32,401 nucleotides of DNA, from the NCBI GenBank assembly GCA_024231775.1, contig JAAEQG010001501.1, positions 1-32,401 on the forward strand, given 5' to 3'. This DNA is from a bacterium. GTDB lineage: Bacteria; Planctomycetota; Phycisphaerae; UBA1845. Below the pieces are notes generated by a model. The model did not search any database. It saw only the letters and a list, made by a program, of their open reading frames with translations, and was not told the DNA's origin. Both the position numbers and the translations under genes were made by a program. Of the stretch, positions 14,733 to 22,307 are shown piece by piece. Positions within the stretch are counted from its first letter, which is position 1. Each line of letters opens with the position of its first letter.

Positions 14733-17252
14733 ATGCGGTTGCGGCAGGGGAAACGGGTTTGCATGGCGTGGACTGGAGTGCTCGCGGGGGTAGTTCTCGG
14801 TCTGGCCGGCGCGGCTTTGGCGGAGGAGGGCGGGCTACCTAGGCTGCACACGGATGGTCGCTGGTGGGTTGACGAGAGCGGTCAGCGGGTGGAGCTCAAG
14901 GGCTGCAACCTCGGCAACTGGCTGTTGCTGGAGCCGTGGATGTTGGGGCTGGAGGATGCCCAGTTCCGTGACCAGCACGAAATCCTGTCCACGTTGGTGC
15001 GCCGTTTCGGTACGGATCGCGCCGAAGCGTTGCTGGATGTGTACCGGGCGAACTGGATCACGGCGCGCGAGTTCGAGTTTGTCAGTTCGTTCGGCTTCAA
15101 CGTGGTTCGGGTGCCGTTTCATCATGCCTTGCTGGCTACAGACGAGCGTCCCTTCGACTTGCGGACGGATGCCTTCGAGTGGTTGGATCGGGCTGTCGAG
15201 TTGGCGGAGCAGGCGGGCGTCTATGTAATCCTCGACATGCACGGGGTCCCGGGAGGCCAGAGCACGGGAATGCCCTCCGGACGGGTGGGGGAGAACGACC
15301 TGTGGGGTAGTGAAGCTTACCAGAAGCGGACGGCATGGCTTTGGCAGCGCATCGCCGAGCGCTATCGTGGGCGTTCGAGCGTGGTGGCTTACGATCTGAT
15401 CAACGAGCCCTGGGGCGATTCGCGCACGGATGTTCGCGAAGAGCTTGTCGTAATAGTGGAGCGCATCATCCGGGCGATACGCGAGGTCGATCCGGACAAG
15501 CTGTGTTTCGCCCCCGGTTCGTTGCGCGGTTTCAAGTTTTACGGTCATCCGCGGCAGCGCGGGTGGAACGCGGTGGGATTCACCGAGCACTTCTATCCGG
15601 GCTTGTTCGGCAACGGGGCTCCGTCTTTGGAGACGCACGCTCGGTTCCTGGGCCACAACCTGGCAGCGAAGCGGGGGCTGGTCTCCCAGTTGGACGTTCC
15701 CTACCTCGTGGGTGAGTTCAACGTGGTCTTCGACTACTCCGCCCAGCCGGAGCTGATGCGTCGATACTTCGACGACTTCGCGGCGAGCGGTTGGGCGGCG
15801 ACGATGTGGGCGCTGCGCACGCTTCACGCCGAGGGCGGTGTTCATCCGGACAACTGGTATCTGGTCACCAACGCGAAGCCGTTCGTGCTGCCCGATCTGC
15901 ACACGGCGGCGTATGACGAAATCGAACAGGCCTTTCGGGCGCTGGGCACGATGGAGTTGGCGGCGGACGAGAAGCTGCGGGCGGCGCTGACCGCGCCTCG
16001 GACAACTCCGCTTCAGTTGGCGAAGGCCGGCGCGGTCATCCCCCCTGGAGCGGCGTCCACCGATCGGATATCCGGATGGGGTCACGCGGACGTCGGCGGG
16101 GCTCAGCCGGGGGGAGGGCGGCAGGATGATCTCGGGCGGATTACCGTTTGGGGCGGCGGTGGAGACATCTGGGGCAACTTCGATGCGTTTCACTTTGCCC
16201 ACAAGCCTGCGGGCGACGAGTTCGAGACTTCGGCGTGGTTGCGCTCCTTTGAGCCGCCGCACCACCATGCCAAGGCGGGCTGGATGCTGCGGGAGAGCAC
16301 GGCGCCTGATGCAGCCCACGTTCTGGTCCACGCGTTTCCCGACGGGCGGGTGATGCTCGGTTGGCGGGACCGTCGCGGGGGCATTATGCAGGAACGGTGT
16401 CTGGGGGTGATGGGGTTCCCCGTCGGGCTGGGGCTCGAGCGCAAAGGAGGGAGCTTGTACGTGCGTTTCGCGGGGGCGGAGGGCACTTGGCGTCGGGAGG
16501 CGGTCCCGAGGATCGAGTCGCTGGAAACTGGAGGTCTCCTTGGTCTGGCGATTCTGGCTCACGACGAGTTGTTGCTGGCATCGGCGACCTTCTGGGGCAT
16601 CAATCAGCCGTTCCATCCGGTGGGCGAAGCGCCCCGAACCGAGCGGGACAGGCTGCGGAATGGTTCCTTCGAGGTGGCGGGCGATGCCGAGCACGCGCGC
16701 GATCAGGCCCGAGACTGGAAGCGGTGGGGCGCATGGTTCAATCGCGAGGACGGCTGGACGCCGCGGGCCGATGGGCGGTGCGTGCTGGGCTACCATCACT
16801 GGCGTTTGGGTTCGACGGACAGTTCGGGCACTTATCAGGATGTGAGCGGGCTGGTTCCGGGGACGGGCTACACCTTCACGGTTCAGGCGAATCGAGATCT
16901 TCCCGCCGACGGAAAGCACGGTCCGGAGTCGATCGAGCTGCGGATCGAAAGCCCCCACGAGGGGCGTCTGCTGAGGGTGGCGTCGCAGACCTACCGTTTC
17001 GAGGATCTGGCTAGCGGTGACGCCTGGAGCACCTTGCGGGTCGCGGGCACGATCCCCACGGACCAGGCCCGGGTGCTCATTATCGTATACCCGAGTCGGG
17101 AGACCCCCCGCGACGCAGCGTTGAAGTTTGACCGGGCTTCGTTACGTACGAAGTCCGCGGAAGGCACAGTTAGTTCTCTCTCTTTATCTCTCTCTAACTT
17201 GGAGGCGGAATCATGGACAGTGGCCAGCGGAGAAGTTGGTGCCGTGCCCTGA
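14733..17252 (+). CDS. Secreted GH5 glucanase with accessory beta-sandwich domains
   Basis: This encodes 839 residues. I chose ATG 14733 (GGGGGATAGG just upstream) over an overlapping TTG at 14715; the leader (WTGVLAGVVLGLAGAALA) is then a typical signal peptide. The catalytic domain (about residues 30-420) resembles exo-beta-1,3-glucanase-like GH5 enzymes (COG2730). The acid/base glutamate lies in YDLINEPWG (E225) and the nucleophile in YLVGEFNVVFDY (E328), with an LKGCNLGNWLLLEPWM entry strand. Residues about 450-635 look like a DUF1349-type lectin-like domain (AGWMLRES, HVLVHAFPDG). Residues about 645-800 look like a CBM4/9-type sandwich starting with RNGSFE. No dockerin or PEP-CTERM end is present. 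The last 30 residues are low complexity (SSLSLSLSNLEAES) and overlap the next gene by 40 nt, so the true end may be altered. Confidence 0.88.
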   Translation: MRLRQGKRVCMAWTGVLAGVVLGLAGAALAEEGGLPRLHTDGRWWVDESGQRVELKGCNLGNWLLLEPWMLGLEDAQFRDQHEILSTLVRRFGTDRAEALLDVYRANWITAREFEFVSSFGFNVVRVPFHHALLATDERPFDLRTDAFEWLDRAVELAEQAGVYVILDMHGVPGGQSTGMPSGRVGENDLWGSEAYQKRTAWLWQRIAERYRGRSSVVAYDLINEPWGDSRTDVREELVVIVERIIRAIREVDPDKLCFAPGSLRGFKFYGHPRQRGWNAVGFTEHFYPGLFGNGAPSLETHARFLGHNLAAKRGLVSQLDVPYLVGEFNVVFDYSAQPELMRRYFDDFAASGWAATMWALRTLHAEGGVHPDNWYLVTNAKPFVLPDLHTAAYDEIEQAFRALGTMELAADEKLRAALTAPRTTPLQLAKAGAVIPPGAASTDRISGWGHADVGGAQPGGGRQDDLGRITVWGGGGDIWGNFDAFHFAHKPAGDEFETSAWLRSFEPPHHHAKAGWMLRESTAPDAAHVLVHAFPDGRVMLGWRDRRGGIMQERCLGVMGFPVGLGLERKGGSLYVRFAGAEGTWRREAVPRIESLETGGLLGLAILAHDELLLASATFWGINQPFHPVGEAPRTERDRLRNGSFEVAGDAEHARDQARDWKRWGAWFNREDGWTPRADGRCVLGYHHWRLGSTDSSGTYQDVSGLVPGTGYTFTVQANRDLPADGKHGPESIELRIESPHEGRLLRVASQTYRFEDLASGDAWSTLRVAGTIPTDQARVLIIVYPSRETPRDAALKFDRASLRTKSAEGTVSSLSLSLSNLEAESWTVASGEVGAVP

Positions 17253-17884
17253 CGATCGGCGGTTTGGTGGCGTTGTTGCTGTGCTGCGGGTGGGGTGAAT
17301 CCGCATCAGCCAACCTGTTGAGCAACGGCGGTTTTGAAGACGGCGATACCGGGGGGATCAACGGGAGCGGCGTACCGACGGATTGGTTTGCGTGGGGTTC
17401 GGAGAGCGGTTGGCATCACGACGATGCCGGCAAGGTGATCGACACCAAGGCGATCAAGTTCTGGTGGGACGACACGGGGGTCTGGCAGGACTTCACGGTG
17501 ACGGCCGGGGAGGAGTACGACTTCAGCGTCATGGCCTTGAGCGTCTCGGGCGATCCTTTGATCGGGTGGAACGGGCTGTTGAAGGCGGAGTTCTACAACA
17601 GTGCGGTCGGTACGGAGCCCGGCGACGTTCTCGCCTCCGTGGAAGTCGATCGCTACTACTCCGCCAGTGATCCGCTGGACGAGTGGGTGGACGTCGGCGG
17701 GGTGGTCGAGGCACCCGCGGGGGCCGACATCGGTCGCATTATCCTCAAGCTGGCTGATTGGCAGTCGACGGTGGGCGGTTCGCTGAACCTCGACGAAGCG
17801 GGGGTCGTGCTGGTTCCCGAACCGGGCACGGTCTGCCTGTTGGCGTTCGGTCTGGTGGTCGGGCTTCGGCGGCGTCGTGCGTAG
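17213..17884 (+). CDS. PEP-CTERM surface protein
   Basis: This encodes 223 residues, with a strong GGAGG ribosome binding site (near 17203) inside the end of the GH5 gene. The N-terminal signal peptide spans about residues 12-33. The mature part begins with NLLSNGGFEDGD, as in galactose-binding-like CBM4/9 folds, and resembles the C-terminal module of the preceding GH5 and the modules of the following gene. The protein ends in a classic PEP-CTERM sorting signal: VPEPGT, a hydrophobic helix, and RRRRA. Exosortase systems process this class and attach it to the cell surface or matrix. A role in holding or binding glucan at the surface fits the context but is inference. Confidence 0.88.
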   Translation: MDSGQRRSWCRALTIGGLVALLLCCGWGESASANLLSNGGFEDGDTGGINGSGVPTDWFAWGSESGWHHDDAGKVIDTKAIKFWWDDTGVWQDFTVTAGEEYDFSVMALSVSGDPLIGWNGLLKAEFYNSAVGTEPGDVLASVEVDRYYSASDPLDEWVDVGGVVEAPAGADIGRIILKLADWQSTVGGSLNLDEAGVVLVPEPGTVCLLAFGLVVGLRRRRA

Positions 17885-17889
17885 GGTCA

Positions 17890-17906
17890 GGATTCCCGGG
17901 GAATCC
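17890..17906. repeat. Short hairpin (GGATTCC-CGG-GGAATCC)
   Basis: Perfect 7-bp arms with a 3-bp loop lie 6 bp after the PEP-CTERM gene. There is no T-run, so this is not a canonical intrinsic terminator. It may stabilise or attenuate the transcript between this gene and the next. Confidence 0.4.
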
Positions 17907-18025
17907 CGGCGACCTGAAGTGACGATGAAATGGCGGTAGTCGCTCACGAGGCGGCTGCGGTTTGCGGAACTGCCCGCGGCTACACCGTGGCGTGCGCGGG
18001 TATCGGAAAGAAGGTGGACAGCGAT

Positions 18026-20266
18026 ATGTTTATGCACACACGATGCCTTTTGATTCCGGCAGTGCTGGTGGCTGGTCTGGTCAGTCCCGCCTGGGGGGCC
18101 ACCAATCTGCTGACCAACTCGGGCTTCGAGGGGCCGCCCATCGGGGCTGGATGGGGCAGTTTCTGGAACGTCGGCTTCAACGACTTCTTCGGCGGAGACG
18201 CTCATGCGAGCCTGTTTGGTGACACCGCGGGCAATTCCGGCGGGTTCTTTCAGCAAGGGATTCCGGGATCCTGGGGGGCGACCTACCAACTCGATCTGCT
18301 GAATGCGCGGATCGAGGCGAACTGGGACGCTGACCTGATCCTCGGCCTGGAGTACTACGCGGCGGATGATACCACCAAGCTGGGAGAGTCCCTGGTGTTG
18401 CTCGACACGGCGACGCGGCTGGCCAACGGTATGGTCGAGGGCAACGTGTTCAGTATGCAGGGTGCCGCGGTTGCGGGCACGGTGTACGTGCGGCCGGCGG
18501 TGCGCTTCGAGAGCGTGAATCCGGCGTACGCCGGTGAGGCTCAGGCCAACCTGTTCGTGTTCGATACCTATCTCAGTCTGGCGCCGACTCCGGGCGAGGA
18601 GGCGCTGAAGAATCCCGGATTCGCGGACGAGAACACCAACGGTACGGTTGGCGATTACTGGGGTAAGTTCGGCAACGCGGACTTCAACGAGTTTTTCGGG
18701 GCGGACAACCCCCACGCCAGTTTCTTTGCGGACACGGTGGGCAACTCCGGCGGGGTCTTCCAGCAGGCGGTGCTCGGTGCGTCAGAGGCCCGGTATCGGT
18801 ACAGGTTGGAGAACGTGCGCATCGAGGCGAACTTCGACGGCGATCTGTACTTCGGGCTCGAATACTACGGGGCGGACGACTTCGCCAAGCTGGGCGAGAC
18901 CATCGTGCAGATCGATACGGCGACCAAGGGCGACGGTCTGTCTTTCGACATGCTTGCCACCTCGGTTGCGGGTACGGTCTACATTCGCCCGGTGGTCTTT
19001 TTTGACAACGTAGCCACCACGGGCGGGACGGACCGCAATGTCTTCGTGTTCGAAGCTTCGCTGACACGGCTTGTTCCCGGGGTGAATCTTTTGGCCAATC
19101 CGGGTTTCAACGACGTTGACACCAATGGAGTGTTCGGCGATTCCTGGGGGGCGTTCTTCAACGCCGATTTCAATGACTTCTGGGGCGGCAACCCCCATGC
19201 GAGCCTGTTCGGCGACTTCGCGGGCAACTCCGGCGGCGTATTCCAGACGGGCATTCCCGTACTAGCGGAGACTGAGTATCAGCTTGATCTGCTGAATACG
19301 CGCATTGAACCGAACTGGGACGCGGACCTGTTGTTCGGTTTGGAGTATTACGCGGCTGATGACGCCACCAAGCTCGGTGAGAGCCTGGAACTGGTGGACA
19401 CCGCCACGCGCATCGCCAATGGAACCGTGGACGGCAATGTGTTCAGCATGCAGGCTACGGCGATTGCGGGAGCGGTGTTCGTTCGCCCGGTGGTGCGTTT
19501 CGAGAACGTCAATCCGGGATACGCCGCCCAAGCCCAGGCAAACACGTTCGTCTTTGAGGCGTTCATGGGATTGGCCCCCGCGCCGGGAGATCAGCTTCTC
19601 AAGAACCTCGCGTTTGCGGACGCAAACGGCGATGGTAGCTTTGGTGACTACTGGGGTTCATTTGGCAACACCGGTTTCAATGAGTTCTTCGGGCCGGGCA
19701 ACGCCCACGCCAGTTTGTTCGCCGAACAGATCGGCAACAGCGGGGCGGTCTACCAGCAGGCCATTCTGGGCACGCCGGGGGCGGAGTACCGCCTCGATCT
19801 GCTCAACGTGCGGATCGAGGATAACTTTGACGCGGACCTGTTCTTCGGCTTGGAGTACTACGGTGGTGACGATTTCGTCAAGCTCGGCGAGGCCATCGTG
19901 CCCATAGATACCAGCACGACCGGCGACGGCCTCAGCTTCGATGCAACCGGGACCGCAGTTGCCGGCACGGTCTACGTTCGGCCGATTGTGTTCTTCGACA
20001 ACGTAGGCTTTGATGGTGGGACGTTGCGGAACGCGTTCATCTTTGCCACTTCGCTCCATGAGGTAGTCCCGCAGATTCCCGGTGACGCCGACGGCGACGG
20101 GGACGTGGAGTTAGACGACTATGCCCAGTTTGTGGGCTGCCTGGAGGGTCCGGGCGTCGTGCCCGGTGGAGCGAATTGTCTCGACGTATTCGATTTCGAC
20201 GATGATAACGACGTGGATCTGGGCGATTTCGCCGGTATGCAGACGGCGTTCGGCGGGGCTGGCTAG
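18026..20266 (+). CDS. Secreted four-repeat protein with dockerin-like tail
   Basis: This encodes 746 residues from ATG 18026, which has AAGGTGG upstream and gives a clean signal peptide (LLIPAVLVAGLVSPAWGA); the frame is open to 17930 but that extension is not signal-like. Four homologous modules of about 157-173 residues start near nucleotides 18104, 18611, 19085 and 19604. Each opens with N-x-GF, then W-G-x-F-x-N-x-x-FN-x-F(F/W)G, GNSG and an LEYY segment, and looks like a beta-sandwich of the CBM4/9 or galactose-binding kind. Modules 1 and 3 are most alike, as are 2 and 4, giving an ABAB plan. Residues about 686-746 hold two EF-hand-like calcium loops (DADGDGDVELDD, DDDNDVDLGD) as in dockerin type I domains. 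It is probably a secreted or surface glucan-binding protein; no enzyme domain is seen. Confidence 0.85.
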   Translation: MFMHTRCLLIPAVLVAGLVSPAWGATNLLTNSGFEGPPIGAGWGSFWNVGFNDFFGGDAHASLFGDTAGNSGGFFQQGIPGSWGATYQLDLLNARIEANWDADLILGLEYYAADDTTKLGESLVLLDTATRLANGMVEGNVFSMQGAAVAGTVYVRPAVRFESVNPAYAGEAQANLFVFDTYLSLAPTPGEEALKNPGFADENTNGTVGDYWGKFGNADFNEFFGADNPHASFFADTVGNSGGVFQQAVLGASEARYRYRLENVRIEANFDGDLYFGLEYYGADDFAKLGETIVQIDTATKGDGLSFDMLATSVAGTVYIRPVVFFDNVATTGGTDRNVFVFEASLTRLVPGVNLLANPGFNDVDTNGVFGDSWGAFFNADFNDFWGGNPHASLFGDFAGNSGGVFQTGIPVLAETEYQLDLLNTRIEPNWDADLLFGLEYYAADDATKLGESLELVDTATRIANGTVDGNVFSMQATAIAGAVFVRPVVRFENVNPGYAAQAQANTFVFEAFMGLAPAPGDQLLKNLAFADANGDGSFGDYWGSFGNTGFNEFFGPGNAHASLFAEQIGNSGAVYQQAILGTPGAEYRLDLLNVRIEDNFDADLFFGLEYYGGDDFVKLGEAIVPIDTSTTGDGLSFDATGTAVAGTVYVRPIVFFDNVGFDGGTLRNAFIFATSLHEVVPQIPGDADGDGDVELDDYAQFVGCLEGPGVVPGGANCLDVFDFDDDNDVDLGDFAGMQTAFGGAG
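18104..20074 (+). repeat. ABAB tandem module array inside the secreted protein
   Basis: Four in-frame modules of 507, 474, 519 and about 471 nt are present. Modules 1 and 3 share TYQLDLLNARIE/EYQLDLLNTRIE, ANWDAD/PNWDAD and LEYYAADD, whereas 2 and 4 share GLEYYGADD/GGDD, TKGDGLSFD/TTGDGLSFD and VVFFDNV/IVFFDNV. A two-module unit of about 985 bp therefore appears to have duplicated as a block. Confidence 0.85.
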
Positions 20267-20384
20267 GTCTTTGGCTCTGCTTGTTGCCCGGCCGGCCGGC
20301 GTGGTCGGTCGGGGTGCGCCGCGTGGTATGATGTCGTGGGTGTCGGGTAGCTGTGCGGTTTTCCGAGGGCAAGTGAGGACGCAG

Positions 20385-22193
20385 ATGCTCAGGTTCAATG
20401 CGAAGGTCATGAGCGCTGTGGGTATGCTGCTGATCCTCCTTGCAGCGGTCCCGGCGGTGGGGAGCGACGTCGAGGTTTGGCTTACCCGGGGCGATCAGGC
20501 CAGTCTGTTGGAGCAACGTCCCAGCCTCACCTTCCAGCCGGGGACCGGAACGCATGGTACGCAGATCCAGATTACCCCGACGCTTGCGTATCAGACTATT
20601 GAGGGGTTTGGAGCTGCGCTCACTGATTCGTCGGCGTGGTTGATTCAGAACGAGTTGAGCACTGCTCAGCGCGATGCGCTCATGGAGCAGCTTTTTTCCG
20701 CACAGCTCGGAATCGGGATCGGGATGCTCCATCTTCCCATGGGTGCGTCCGATTTTGCGTTGACCGCGTATACGTATGACGACATGCCCGCGGGCCAGAC
20801 CGATCCGCTGCTCAGCAACTTCTCGATTGCCCATGACCTTGCGTACATCATTCCCACCCTGCAGCAGGCCGGCGGGCTCAATCCGGAGCTGAAGCTGTTG
20901 GCGACGCCGTGGAGCCCGCCGGCTTGGATGAAGTCCTCCGAGACGTTGCTCGGCGGTTCGCTGGAGTGGCAGTACCACGAGGAGTATGCCCAGTACTTCG
21001 TGAAGTTTGTCGAGGACTACGCCGCGGAGAGCCTGACCATCGACTACGTGACCGTGCAGAACGAGCCGCTACACGACTCCGTCGCCTTGCCCTCCGCGTC
21101 CATGGCCACGTTTCAGCAGAGCACGTTCATCGGCGATCACCTGGGGCCGGCCTTCGCCGCTGCGGCAATCGATACGCGGATACTCTGCTACGACCACAAC
21201 TGGGACGAATGGAACTACCCTGTCGTCGTGCTCAACGATCCGGAGGCCAACGTCTACATCGCCGGTTCGGCGTTTCACGGGTACGCCGGTGACGTGGCCA
21301 ATCAATCGCTGGTGCAGGGCTACTTCCCGGACAAGGAGATCCACTTCACGGAGATATCCGGCGGCGACTGGGCTCCGAACTTCTCCGACAACCTAGTCTG
21401 GAACTTCCGCCACATTATCATCGGAGCCACCCGCAACTGGGCGCGGAGTGTCATGTTCTGGAACCTCGCCCTGGACGAGGACAACGGCCCGTATCTGCCC
21501 GGGGGATGCGACAACTGTCGAGGGGTGGTGACGATCGAGCGCGGAAGGGGCAACGTTACGCGCGAGGTGGAGTATTATGTGCTCGGGCACGCGGGCAAGT
21601 TTGTCCAGCCCGGGGCCCGGCGGATCCACTCGGATACAATCGAAGACGAGATAGAAACCGTCGCCTTTCGAAACCCGGATGGTTCAGAAGTGCTGATTGC
21701 CCTGAACCCCACCGGGAGCTCGCGCTGGTTCGACGTGCTGCGGAACGGCGAATACGTCTCCTACCGCCTCATCCGTCAGTCGGTGGCGACGTTGGTCTGG
21801 CCTGCATTGACTCCGGGAGACTTCGATAACAGCAGCGTGGTTGAGTTTGACGACGTGGATGACGAAGTGAGTGGCAACGCCAACAGCCTCTTTGATTACC
21901 TGGACCTGCCTCCGCCCGCGCCGGAGCACGATCTGGTGGACACCGGCGCTTCGGCTGGGGTGATCGACCAGGCTGACCTGGTGGCTTTGGTGGAAGAGGT
22001 GATCGGGTCTGTAGTTGGCGACCTCGACCGCGACTTCGCGGTGTCTCTGGACGATCATCAGATCATGGTGTCATCCTTCGGCCAGCCCGCTGGCTATTTT
22101 CAGGGCGACCTCAATGGTGACGGAAACGTTGATCTGCGCGATTTCGGCATCTTTCAGGTGAACTACGCGCGACAGGGTACGTCGGCGCCCTAG
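20385..22193 (+). CDS. Secreted GH30 beta-glucanase with dockerin-like tail
   Basis: This encodes 602 residues. The start at 20385 has GTGAGGA upstream and yields a signal peptide (SAVGMLLILLAAVPAVGS); the longer open frame upstream overlaps the previous gene and is not credible. The catalytic domain has GH30 hallmarks: YQTIEGFGAALTDSSAWLI, ATPWSPPAWMKSS, the acid/base glutamate in YVTVQNEP (E227), and the nucleophile in IHFTEISGG (E323). A GH30-type beta side domain follows (about 410-475). Residues about 478-600 contain EF-hand-like loops (GDFDNSSVVEFDD, GDLNGDGNVDLRD) resembling dockerin repeats. GH30 members include beta-1,6-glucanases and glucosylceramidases; next to a GH5 and a GH1 enzyme, an endo-beta-1,6-glucanase role on branched beta-1,3/1,6-glucan fits best. 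Confidence 0.9.
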   Translation: MLRFNAKVMSAVGMLLILLAAVPAVGSDVEVWLTRGDQASLLEQRPSLTFQPGTGTHGTQIQITPTLAYQTIEGFGAALTDSSAWLIQNELSTAQRDALMEQLFSAQLGIGIGMLHLPMGASDFALTAYTYDDMPAGQTDPLLSNFSIAHDLAYIIPTLQQAGGLNPELKLLATPWSPPAWMKSSETLLGGSLEWQYHEEYAQYFVKFVEDYAAESLTIDYVTVQNEPLHDSVALPSASMATFQQSTFIGDHLGPAFAAAAIDTRILCYDHNWDEWNYPVVVLNDPEANVYIAGSAFHGYAGDVANQSLVQGYFPDKEIHFTEISGGDWAPNFSDNLVWNFRHIIIGATRNWARSVMFWNLALDEDNGPYLPGGCDNCRGVVTIERGRGNVTREVEYYVLGHAGKFVQPGARRIHSDTIEDEIETVAFRNPDGSEVLIALNPTGSSRWFDVLRNGEYVSYRLIRQSVATLVWPALTPGDFDNSSVVEFDDVDDEVSGNANSLFDYLDLPPPAPEHDLVDTGASAGVIDQADLVALVEEVIGSVVGDLDRDFAVSLDDHQIMVSSFGQPAGYFQGDLNGDGNVDLRDFGIFQVNYARQGTSAP

Positions 22194-22203
22194 CAGCCCG
22201 TGG

Positions 22204-22279
22204 CAGACGTCTGTGGAACAGGCTCCTAAGCCTGTCGTTCAGCTTCTACGGGCTCCAGGAGACCGGTTGGAAACCGGTC
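22204..22279. terminator. Palindrome plus two hairpins in convergent gap
   Basis: Three inverted repeats follow one another: CAGACGTCTG (22204-22213), ACAGGCT-CCTA-AGCCTGT (22218-22235) and GACCGGTT-GGA-AACCGGTC (22261-22279). They fill most of the 114-bp gap between the convergent GH30 and GT39 genes. No clear T-run follows. They may end transcription from both sides, or be members of a hairpin repeat family. Confidence 0.5.
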
Positions 22280-22307
22280 GCACAAGGAAGAGAGTCTTGC
22301 CAGGCCG

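Noticed and set aside
18104-20074. CRISPR-like or satellite repeat
   Set aside because: The periodicity is about 470-520 bp, in frame and diverged at the DNA level. It is a protein module duplication and not a DNA repeat array.
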